NCBI GenBank assembly: GCA_004151065.3
Contig: NWUY0300033901.1
Coordinates: forward strand, 3,159 to 21,595
From: Larix sibirica
Taxonomy: Eukaryota; Streptophyta; Pinopsida; Pinales; Pinaceae
DNA length: 18,437 bases
Direction of reading: 5' to 3'
Part shown: piece by piece, positions 9,911 to 18,437 of the stretch
Layout: each line of letters starts with the position of its first letter
How positions within the stretch are numbered: position 1 is the first letter of the stretch
The notes under the pieces: generated by a model
What the model saw: only the letters and a program-made list of their open reading frames with translations
Told to the model about the DNA's origin: nothing
Databases searched by the model: none
Position numbers and translations under genes: made by a program

Positions 9911-10660
9911 GCAGGAAAGTATGTGCTCTCTTATGTTAATAATTCATTGGTCTTGAATTGTATTATGTTCCTTAAACTACTTTTCATAAATTTAACAAAT
10001 CTCAAGAATTTCAATTAATTCAAATGCTTAAAGGTCAACCATAACTAATAACTACCATATCCAATCCTATAAATGTTGGAATGTGTATAAACCCAACTTG
10101 AGGTGGATTGCTAGATTAGTGCACAATTTTGTTGGTGCACTGGTATTTTGTTTGTATTGAAGTTGGGTACTAATGGTTAGGTTACAATGTGGCAAGTGCA
10201 TTTATATATTGGCTGCCATGTATCATTGCTATTAGACTAGGGATAACTAGGCATAAGAAATAATGATCTACCTAAAAATTTGAGGCAACCTTGAGTGATG
10301 AAAGTTGACCAAATCTATCTTATATCATCTTCACAAGTATACATAGATGATAATTTGGATCAATCTACAAGTAATTCATGTGATGACCATATTTTATATG
10401 TTATATGCTTTAATGTTGTAACTATATCTTTAGACACCAACAAGTCCTAGCTTGGATATGTGTTTACTTATGTAATGCATCTTTGATTTTTAACAATAAA
10501 TACACTACAAGGAAAACACTTTCTAGTGGAGGTTTTTGTGGAACCTATCCAAAACATTTCTTCCTTGCTCATTTATAGTGAAGGTTGCTAGTGGAGGTGA
10601 GTGACCGATGGTTTTTTAATTGACGTGCTTAAATCATAAATGTCACATTGATGCATCCAC

Positions 10661-10677
10661 ATATATATATATATATA
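10661..10677. repeat. (AT)8 microsatellite
   Basis: An unbroken run of AT dinucleotides. No other significance. Confidence 0.9.
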
Positions 10678-10900
10678 ATTTTAATTTAAAACAAACTCTA
10701 AGTTATGTGTGGTAAACTTATAAGTACATTGGTGCACTACAATCTACAACACAACGAATGAGTTTAGACAATTTCTTATGCAATATTGGTTTTAACTTTA
10801 AAAATTACAAAACATATTAGTGTGCACTCATTGAAGGTGCCTTCGTGCATTCCTTATCTAGTAGCATTGAAGAATGTTTTAATTGTTTGTGATATCATAG

Positions 10901-10937
10901 ACACAAGTGCATTATTAGACAACAAGTGCACTTGTGT
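10901..10937. repeat. 11-bp inverted repeat
   Basis: The left arm acacaagtgca (10901-10911) is the exact reverse complement of tgcacttgtgt (10927-10937), with a 15-base spacer. The right arm overlaps a perfect 14-bp palindrome, acaagtgcacttgt (10922-10935). Confidence 0.85.
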
Positions 10938-11152
10938 GTAACTGTAAGAAGCACCAAAATAGGTTTGGACATTTTGTTATAAAATTTTGGTTTTTATTTA
11001 AAATTCAAAAACTACATCGTGCACTTTATAATCCATACATGCACTGATGCACCTAATAAAGCACATTGAAATACAAATTTTATTAAAAATATTGGCGTGC
11101 CAAGAACAAGTAAATACATTGTTACATGTAATTGTTGGGTAAAATCATGGTA

Positions 11153-11172
11153 ACATACATACATACATACAT
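11153..11172. repeat. (ACAT)5 microsatellite
   Basis: Five perfect ACAT units followed by acacacat. Confidence 0.9.
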
Positions 11173-11594
11173 ACACACATATTACTGAAGCATTATTTCA
11201 TTGTTAACTTTCCTTCAACACTTCCACCCTTACAAGTAAGGATGCTCACCATCCTTGTATGCTCCCCTGTCATTGGTGCTATCAGGTTGTTGGGTTCCTC
11301 TAGTCATTTGTTTCACTGATGAATTTGGTTTGTTGTTGAAATTTGCAAAACGATGCCATATTTTGATTTTTCTAAATCTTTGTGGCAACCATGCCTTGTA
11401 GGAAGGAAGATACCGAGTAAATTGTTTGTTACCTCCTCATTTACATTTTTAGTGAATTAAAATGTAGAAATTTGTTTAAATGTTCCTATTTTTCAATTTA
11501 ACAAAAAATCCGTGTGGTGCATTCAAGCTATTTGGATTGCACTGGACTATGTGTTGTGCTTTGTAATGTTATAGATTTCACTATCAACATTGCA

Positions 11595-12530
11595 TTGTTT
11601 TATGTCGAGCGCATCAGTAAAATAATAATTAAAAAAACTGCAAATGTTCAATTTTATAATATTAGTTGTCATAGTACATGATGCTTCTCAAAGTTATAAA
11701 TGCATTGTTGAAGACTATTTATGAAATATATGTCGGACTTGTTGGTGCTCTTTATAATATTTTATGGCATTGAATTTGGTGCTTCTCAATATTATAAATG
11801 AACAATTGAGTGCCATGTATATAAAAATATTGTGTGCTTGCCAATACTCTAGGATATGTACAGATGCACCACTAGCAGTGCCTCGATACATATCACATGC
11901 AACGATAGGATTTGTTTCAATAAGAACATTTTCCCATGCTTTCAATGGTGTGTTGTTTTATGTCGAGCGCACCATTAAAGTACAACAAATTTTAAAAAGC
12001 CTACAAATATTTGGTGCTAGATTTATAATATCAAGTTTCACGTACATAATGCTTGTCGATGTTATAAACACACCATTCAATAATTTTTATAAAAGATATG
12101 TCAGACTTGTTGATTCACTTTATAATATTAGATGGCATTAGCTTCAATGCTTCTCGATGTTATAAATACACTATTGAGTGCTATGCATATAATAATATCC
12201 GCACTTGCTAGTGCTCTAGAAAATTTATGAATGCACTGCTAGTGGTGCCCCCAAATATATCAAATAAACATATAGGTTTTGTTAAATAAAACTATTTTCC
12301 TGTGATTTCCAGTGCATAGTGAAATCTTCTATAGCACCATCACAGGTGCTCTTGTGCATAATAAGTGCACCACTTAACACACATAATTTTTCTGACTTAG
12401 TTGATTGGTTAGTGCTCTGGATAATATTAGGTGACGTCATTAGTAAAGTTTGTCAATATTATAAGTACACCATTGAGTGCAAACTATTTAAAATAAATTT
12501 CCTCGACTAGTTAGTGCTACAATTTTCCTT
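11595..12530 (+). repeat. degenerate tandem repeat, about 98 bp nested in about 360 bp
   Basis: The exact 19-mer ttgttttatgtcgagcgca occurs at 11595 and 11953, 358 apart. The words tgtc(g/a)gacttgttg (11731, 12099) and gcttctc(a/g)at (11781, 12149) are each 368 apart. Within each unit the gcttctc/gcttgtc word recurs 98 bases on (11683 to 11781; 12051 to 12149), so the unit is itself built of shorter repeats. A third, shortened copy follows, with tctgactta at 12391 and gtttgtcaat at 12448. Open frames through it, including one of 125 codons at 11764-12141, are taken as by-products. It looks like an old satellite relic. Confidence 0.8.
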
Positions 12531-14730
12531 AGTTTTTAGTATTTCATCCTCTCAATCAACATTTTGATCCTTTGAGTCACACAATGGATCCTTTTAGCCA
12601 CACTACACTACTAGCAAATTGGATCTACAAAGATACTCATAACCACATTAGGCTTCCATATAGGTTCATCCCTTGGAAAAGTCAAGATCCCTACCTTACC
12701 TTTCAATTTGCTTTGACTATAAATATTGCATCACTATATGTCTCATAATCATGTTGCTATTATGGGATCCACATAATATTTTCAAGTTGAGTTAAGTGTA
12801 CTATGCAGGATGCCATGAATCTAACCATTTCTTAAAATACAAGGCCTCTACTATCTTGGGATCTATGGTAAGTCTCATCACTATTTGAGTCATTTTGGAT
12901 TGTACTTGATATATCCTAAACAATTATGGGAGTGACATTTCATCATATTCTACTATTTAAGTCGTGTTATTCTTTATTCATTGTCTTGCTTTCATGGCCC
13001 ATTATCCCTTGACTCAAATTGGTGTCACCATTGATGGGTTTTTGTCTACAATTTAAGGATTTTTTTGGATTTCAGTATAGTAATGTTGCTGCATGCTTTG
13101 TAGGGATGAGATTCCTTGTCCTTGTCCATTCAATTATGTGAAATAGCTTTCTTCACACATTCCTCCAATCATACCTCACAATATGTATCACAATTAAAGG
13201 ACCAAATGAATTTATGAAACATTTCGAGGGCTCCTACATATTCCACATCGACATACTCTATACAAGTGAATTGACAAAATTTTCTTTTAGCATATAATTC
13301 TCAACTATTATCATAAGGGATTTTGTTAATGGAAGGTGTCTGTTTCATTTTTTTCTTTTACTATTCTTTCTTAGCTACTTGTATTAATTGAAGAAGATAC
13401 TAAGGAATGCAAATGTAACTTCTTATGGTTTTATTACTTATTTTTGTTTAGCACCAAGTTGGAATCCATAAAGAAGAATATTTGTAGTGACTGACGCTAT
13501 TTTCACTTGGTTGCAAAAACTACCTTGGCGTCTCATGTAAACACTTGATCTTCCTCCTCCAAACTTATTAAAATATAAAATTATTTGTCATATAAAGAAC
13601 TCATATGGAGTATTGGTTAGAAATTTAAATTTATAGTAGTCCCATGGACAAATAAATTGTGGAGATTATGCATATATTAAGAGTAAAAGTGAACTAGAAA
13701 TCGAAAGATGATATATGCAATGTTGAATTCTAGAATTTGATAGACAACATATAGTTGTCCTGCATATTAAGTTTTAGGGTATAATAATGAGAGTAAAATG
13801 GTCTTCTTATAATTGACTATATGTTCCTATGTTAGGGTGATGCATTGCATGGTAATTATTTTTATAAGATAGGCTACATAATTTAGTTTGAAATATGACG
13901 TGATGAAATACAATAATAATATGAATTTTCTTTTATCCTAAATGATGTCAATAAAAATAGGGATTAAATGATGTCCATAAATTTCTCCCTTGTAATGTAT
14001 CTATTCCTCCTGCAGAAAAGTTGTATTGCTTCAATAATGACATCCAAGAGTGTCAAATATGGATTAGGACATATGTTTTTAATTGAATTCCATGAGGCAC
14101 ATCTTATCTCTTGGCATCAAATTGTTAAACAACAGTGGTATGTATTGCACTTTTCTTATTTCTCACATGTTGTTGAGCAATGGTACATCATAGATATTAT
14201 GCCTCCTTCTGACTCTTCCTTTGTTGGCATACTCAAGTATAGATTTGGTGATTAGGAAATCATAACTGGTCCATCAACAATAGGGATGATGAAGGTGTAC
14301 CTTATATTGAAGATAACGATCTACCAGATCTAGAGTGAATCAAAGAAGCATGTTGGGCCCATAAATGTACATATTTGTATATACTACATAATGCTAGATG
14401 AGTGACATGTACTACTCATCATCTTTTGATTTGATTCATTTCCAAATCTCTTCCTATATTTTGGAATCTATAAAGTTTGTGGAGTCTTGTCATGGCATGG
14501 AAAGTTTTTATGCTACTCATTTGCAATAATTTCTATCTCATGAGGCATGTTCATGGATGGGTCAATCAAATTCTCCATTATATTACTTTTTGGATTGACA
14601 TGTGATCCTCCATAGTAAAAGTGGTGAATAGTGTCTCCACTATCATGAAAAGTGGAATTGTATAGTAAAAGAATTGAATAATATGCCATGAATCATGGGG
14701 AGGAATCTTGAAAAGTCCTTCGAGAGAATT
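12531..14730. other. non-coding stretch
   Basis: AT-rich. A plus frame at 13968-14255 (95 codons) is His/Ile/Phe-rich without a motif and is probably chance. No RNA gene, long repeat or complete element was seen. Confidence 0.5.
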
Positions 14731-14740
14731 CCTTGAGTCC

Positions 14741-14750
14741 TATATAAGGA
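14741..14750 (+). promoter_or_regulatory. possible TATA box, perhaps of an LTR relic
   Basis: The word tatataagga, preceded by gagtcc and followed by aggctttgct, looks like the TATA/transcription-start region of a plant LTR. A splice-donor-like att|gtaagtttg lies about 75 bases on. TGTTGGGCCC at 14355 could be an LTR start, but no matching CA end, target duplication or primer-binding site was found, so no element is called. Confidence 0.25.
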
Positions 14751-15004
14751 AGGCTTTGCTTATTATCTCCAAGTGTTCTATCAAACTTGTGAAATATTCT
14801 TGGTTGCAAGTGTCTATTGTAAGTTTGTTTCATTATGTTAATTAAGCAAGTTACACATTCTATGAATTAGTTATTATCTACTTGTGGTGTAATGTGTTGC
14901 ATATTTATGATGTATGTTTTACATAGGACGTGTAACACCCATATGTCCTCTGATGTGTTAAAGGATGACACTATAAAATCCTATATGTGTTATTGTGTCC
15001 AAAC

Positions 15005-17200
15005 TCTTAACCCTTAACACATATAACTCCACTAACTATTAACTAAACTTAACCCTTCAACCCCTATAACCCCATTGACCCCTAACTGAACTTAACCCTT
15101 AAACACTATAATCTCCATGATCCCAAACTATTAATCCACTAATCCCAACATACTATGCCACTAATTTATAACACATATCACCCTCAAGCCTTAACATACT
15201 AACATGCTAACCCCATAATCAATAACAATGGTTGACCCTACTTGACCATGGTTTCGTATAGTTGTCCATAGTTGATTCTACCCCACTAACTAAACACTAA
15301 ACCTTTACATAATGACCACCAAAAAATATAGTTGACTATGATTAATCATGTTTGACTATAGGTTTCCATGGTTGAATGTAGCTCTAATATGCCAATGCTT
15401 GACACTATTAGTCCATTAACCCCTTGACCCATAGATCAATAATGATAGAGAACCATGGTTAATTTTAGTTGTACATTGTTGATGCCACCCTACTAATCGA
15501 CCTTTAACCTTTGACTAAACGATCAATGATAAATATTTTTAACCATGGTTGATATGGTTGACTATATGTGTGCATGGTTGATATGTCAATGATCAATGCT
15601 ACCATACCACTAATTCTCTAACCTTATAACACATAACCCAATGGGGATGGTTGATAGTGGTTGATCTTGTATGACCATGGTTGGTGGTACCCTAGTACCT
15701 GATCAACAACCTTTAACATACTAATAACTAACAAACATGGTTGACTCATGGTTAACCATAATTGACCATGTTTTTCTATAGGTTCCATGGTTGAGTGCAA
15801 ATCTAATATATTAATTGTTCACTACTAATTCACGAACCCACTAACATAGTAATGATGGTTGATGATGGTTAGCTATGGTTGACCCTATTTGACCTTGGTT
15901 GACCATTGTTACATATAGCTATCAATGGTCAATGCTACTTCACTAATCAACCACTAACCCCTATATTAGTAACACCTAACCTATTGAAGACAAGGCTCCC
16001 CAAATAGTCATAACTGCATAATCACTATAACGTCACTAACCCCTAGCCCCTAATCCAATAAGCTCTAACAACCACACCACTAACTTCTAATGGACCAATG
16101 TCCCATAATCTGTAATGCACTAATCCCAACCCACTACTTCACTAAACTATGACACCTATCAACACTAAGCCTTAACCCATATTACCCCATTTATTTCTTG
16201 ACTCTAGTATCCCCCTAACCCCTAACCCACATATCCACTAACCTCTAGAACACCACTAACCCTTTATAAACTCAACCCAAAACCCCTATTTCCCCTCATA
16301 CCGCTCATTGACCTTAACAACAAATCAATGTGATCCGACATACCCTTAATCAACCTTTATCCTTAACCCCTATAGCCCCACTAAATATTTGAAAACTTTA
16401 ACCCCTAACCCCTATAACTCCACTAACCCTTAACTAACCTTAAATCCTAACCACTAACCCATTCTAACACTTAACACCTATAACTCTACTAACTACTAAC
16501 CAACCTTAACCCATATAATCGCCCTTAACCTTTAACCACTGTAATCCCATTGAATCCAAATTATTTATCCACTAATTCCTAGTTACTACACCGCTTAACC
16601 CAATAACCACTAACCCACTACCCCAAACCCATATAACACCACTAACCCTTAAGTACATAGTAACACAATAACTCAATTGACCCCTAATAAAACTCATTTC
16701 CATAAACCTTTTAATCCATTTTACCCTATTCAACCTTAACACCCTATCCCATAGCCCCTATAAATATACTATTCACTAACACCTAATCCACTAATCCCTA
16801 ATGACTACACCACTAACCATTAAAATTCATCACCCATGACCTTTATCTTACTAACCACTACCCACTAATCCTTAACCCACAGACCATATAACCACACTAA
16901 CCCTTAATCCCTATCACCCTTAACTATTATAATACCAGTCAATCCTAATTGGTATCCAATTATAACCTGTAACCACTATAAACCCATTGATCCCTAACCC
17001 TTATAACCCCATTAACCTTTATCCCTTGATTCACTTATATCTAACCATTATATAAATAATCATGAACCCCTATCACCCCAAACTCACAATATACTATTCC
17101 TTATAATACCATTCATCTTATCCCCCTAACCTATAAAACACCATTGTTTTATCATCCTAACTCCTCGGCCTTATCCCTCATCCCGATGACCCCTTATCCA
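15005..17200 (+). repeat. 2.2-kb degenerate C-rich, G-poor array
   Basis: The plus strand is made of endlessly varied words such as ccctaac, cactaac, cccttaac, cctataac and accccta. Sample counts: 16021-16080 has 24 C and 3 G; 16381-16440 has 20 C and 1 G. Tandem heptamers (CCCTAAC)2 occur at about 16214. The minus strand is therefore TTAGGG/TTAGTGG-like, near the plant telomere heptamer TTTAGGG but not a clean match. No long exact period is visible over most of it. It may be an eroded interstitial telomere-like array or a simple-sequence satellite. The minus strand has many G2-G5 runs. No gene is seen. Confidence 0.8.
15220..15960 (+). repeat. GGTTGAC-rich sub-array, about 210/420-bp units
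   Basis: Inside the C-rich array the words ggttgac, ggttgat, ccatggttga and their near-complements recur many times. ctataggt(t)tccatggttga, followed by (a/g)tg and ctctaat/atctaat, occurs at 15356 and 15776, 420 apart. agttgt(c/a)cat(a/t)gttgat occurs at 15260 and 15467, 207 apart. This is a better-defined tandem repeat embedded in the diffuse one, with G no longer rare. Confidence 0.7.
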
Positions 17201-17553
17201 ATGTTCATTTTGTTTTCTTTAATTACAATTCCACCATGCTAATAATTCATTCTTTTAAATTAATACTCAATTCTATATTTGACACCAAGATTGATGCTAA
17301 TAAGAATGAAATTTGACTAATTTAAAAGAACATGTAGGACACACAAACTAGTTGACAACTAGCAATCATGTTGTGACTGAGTTGTTGGGGGGGGGTGTGA
17401 GAGTCGTTAAGAAATTCCAAACCAAATTTTCACCATTGAATTAAAGTGATTGTCCCATGGAATTTTATACACCAAATCCCGTAACTATATGAAGGTAATA
17501 TAATTTCAATTTCTTTTTATTAGGATATTTAATGTATTGTGTTCGAATGGATT
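17201..17553. other. non-coding stretch
   Basis: AT-rich transition after the C-rich array, holding a run of nine G at 17387-17395. No gene is seen. Confidence 0.5.
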
Positions 17554-17584
17554 TAATACTGAGAGGGGGGGTGAATCAGTATTA
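17554..17584 (+). repeat. 9-bp inverted repeat around a G-rich loop
   Basis: The arms taatactga (17554-17562) and tcagtatta (17576-17584) are exact reverse complements around the 13-base loop gagggggggtgaa. I recall very widespread plant repeats of the same design, a conserved GAGGGGGGTGAA-type core flanked by a stem that differs between families (for example CCTA...TAGG), usually followed by AT-rich DNA and an atgcgataaat-like word. Such a word, aatgcgataaat, is indeed present at about 17773. This may be one end of a repeat of that kind; the class is not known to me. Confidence 0.65.
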
Positions 17585-17950
17585 GTGCAGTTATGAACAA
17601 TTTTTACTTCTTNTCATTCATTTTCGCAAGCACAAGCACACACGCAGACAGACCCTAGCGCTGAAGATGGATGAGCTCCAGCCCTCTAAGTCTATCCCAA
17701 ATGAATACTTCAAATTTGTTGACTTGGAAATAAGAAAGAAACTGAAACTACTTTCTTGTTCTACAATCCGGAAATGCGATAAATGAGAGCAAAATTTTCC
17801 AAAAGGATCTTCTCAAGAAAACCAAACGGATTTGGTATTTAATTAGATCACTTGCGTCATCAATCATGTAATTTTAAATTGTCGAGGAAATTTTTTTGGT
17901 GAAAGCAAAGCTTGGGCCATTCCATAAGCATAATTCAATAACTTTTGCAG
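17585..17950. other. probable continuation of the repeat started by the hairpin
   Basis: No gene is recognised. It holds a short cacaagcacacacgcagacagac-like CA-rich word near 17631 and the aatgcgataaat word. One ambiguous base (n) stands at 17613, a sequencing or assembly uncertainty. Confidence 0.4.
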
Positions 17951-17956
17951 ACTTAC

Positions 17957-18095
17957 CAGTAGGTTCTGCATCTCCTGAGGGTCCCTTAAATGAGTTGTTG
18001 TGCTTGTGCAATAAACTCCATGGTTGAGAGCATCCTGCAGGTGGTGGAGTAGAAGGGCCAGCGTTAGGGTACGAAGAAGATTCATATTCCCTTAT
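17957..18095 (-). other. candidate exon, unidentified minus-strand gene
   Basis: On the minus strand the frame IREYESSSYPNAGPSTPPPA, continuing GCSQPWSLLHKHNNSFKGPS and GDAEPTG, is open and ends at a perfect donor, CTG|GTAAGT (17957/17956). The Pro/Ser/Gly-rich composition looks like a real disordered protein segment. The best acceptor, tgtctcag before 18114, would bring a TAG into this frame; using the weaker tag before 18095 avoids it. Another frame (M at 18085) is also open through the donor. No family is recognised, and either a decayed or a live exon is possible. Confidence 0.3.
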
Positions 18096-18308
18096 CTAGT
18101 CCATCCCAGCACACCTGAGACAACCCCATATAAAGAATACCAATGCTATTATGGTTATGGTGAGTATCAGCTGTGGTGCACTTGAAACCTTTATGGAAAA
18201 CTTATTTCGAAATTTACCATTCAATGAAAAAAAGACAATTTCCCATTAAAAAAAAATGGAACTAGTATAGCACCTGATTGGTTGGGACATTGTACAGTTG
18301 ACAGATAC

Positions 18309-18404
18309 CTTATATATATCTTCAATGGGTTGTAAAGAGCATATTGCTTCCAAATATGTTGATCCTTGTTCCTTATCGGTTTTAGCATCTCATTCTGCTC
18401 GCAT
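18309..18404 (-). other. second candidate exon, minus strand
   Basis: Minus-strand coding-like sequence ends at an AAG|GTATCTG donor (18309/18308). One frame gives DAKTDKEQGSTYLEAICSLQ followed by PIEDIYK, with a TGA just before Asp; another gives DRCEQNEMLKPIRNKDQHIW and stays open to 18433. Possible acceptors lie before 18404 and before 18394. It may be the exon before 18095 of the same gene, but the phases match only for the second frame. Not identified; the window ends 33 bases to the right. Confidence 0.25.
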
Positions 18405-18437
18405 CTATCTTTACAAAGCATATAAATTTTCACTTTT

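Larger units (their letters stand above)
10100..11594. repeat. eroded tgcac-rich repeat field, left part
   Basis: The words tgcac, gtgca and gtgcac recur every few dozen to hundred bases (for example near 10119, 10136, 10732, 10823, 10903, 10927, 11022, 11039) amid AT-rich DNA with tataat-like words. They match words in the clearer tandem units at 11595-12530, so this is probably an older part of the same field. No clean period could be set by eye, and no gene is seen. Confidence 0.4.

Noticed and set aside
11764-12141. The longest frame in the window (125 codons) as a protein gene
   Set aside because: It runs across two tandem repeat units of the 360-bp satellite and the frame is not kept between units.
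10100-12530. A CRISPR-type array
   Set aside because: Repeats are long, degenerate and without uniform spacers, and the DNA is plant-like.
14355-14945. An LTR starting TGTTGGGCCC (14355) or TGTAACACCC (about 14934)
   Set aside because: No CA end, target duplication, primer-binding site or second copy was found; only the TATA box is suggestive.
15005-17200. A true interstitial telomere array
   Set aside because: Perfect CCCTAAA runs are absent; the words are too varied, so only a telomere-like description is justified.

Overview
The window looks like plant nuclear DNA: low-gene, AT-rich and rich in decayed repeats. The best lineage evidence is a histone H4 copy at the left end with the plant-type residues I60 and R77. 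A minus-strand exon resembles the end of a small plastid-type membrane protein, and a 414-bp solo LTR is of the TGTCACG...TGACA kind common in plants. The spacing and amount of decayed repeat would suit a large genome such as a gymnosperm's, but nothing here fixes the species.

Layout. 1-430: a histone H4 copy broken by an 11-bp tandem duplication that shifts the frame after codon 10, plus seven substitutions; I read it as a pseudogene. 431-3593: non-coding apart from a small unidentified coding-like patch (1253-1544) and a 41-bp minisatellite (2333-2441). 3594-4017: a GC-rich solo LTR with an exact 5-bp target duplication (TATAA). 4018-7070: AT-rich, with a purine-rich strand near 4950-5080, a G-run cluster near 6746-6771 and a 25-bp duplication at 6961-7009. 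7071-7429: an open frame broken by a 23-bp tandem duplication, a relic of something I cannot name.

8026-8624 is the second gene-bearing zone, on the minus strand. It holds a credible terminal exon (8387-8624) with an acceptor site, and beyond it a weaker coding-like stretch with one in-frame stop. A 3' splice-compatible donor lies about 1 kb upstream (9617). 9681-9910 is a GC-rich patch with tRNA-like promoter motifs and a (TAA)n tail on the minus strand, probably a SINE.

10100-12530 is an old, eroded tandem-repeat field (units of about 98 bp inside a period of about 360 bp). 12531-15000 is AT-rich with no gene; one TATA box at 14741 could belong to an LTR relic. 15005-17200 is a striking 2.2-kb degenerate array with almost no G on the plus strand, built from CCCTAAC/CACTAAC-like words, with a GGTTGAC-rich sub-array of about 210/420 bp inside it. 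17554-17584 is a 9-bp-arm hairpin around a G-rich loop. The right end (17957-18404, minus) has two possible exon pieces of an unidentified gene.

I see no multi-gene system or operon, no CRISPR array and no clear intact gene. The material worth checking is the frame-breaking duplications, the fresh-looking solo LTR, the G-poor array and the G-loop hairpin.
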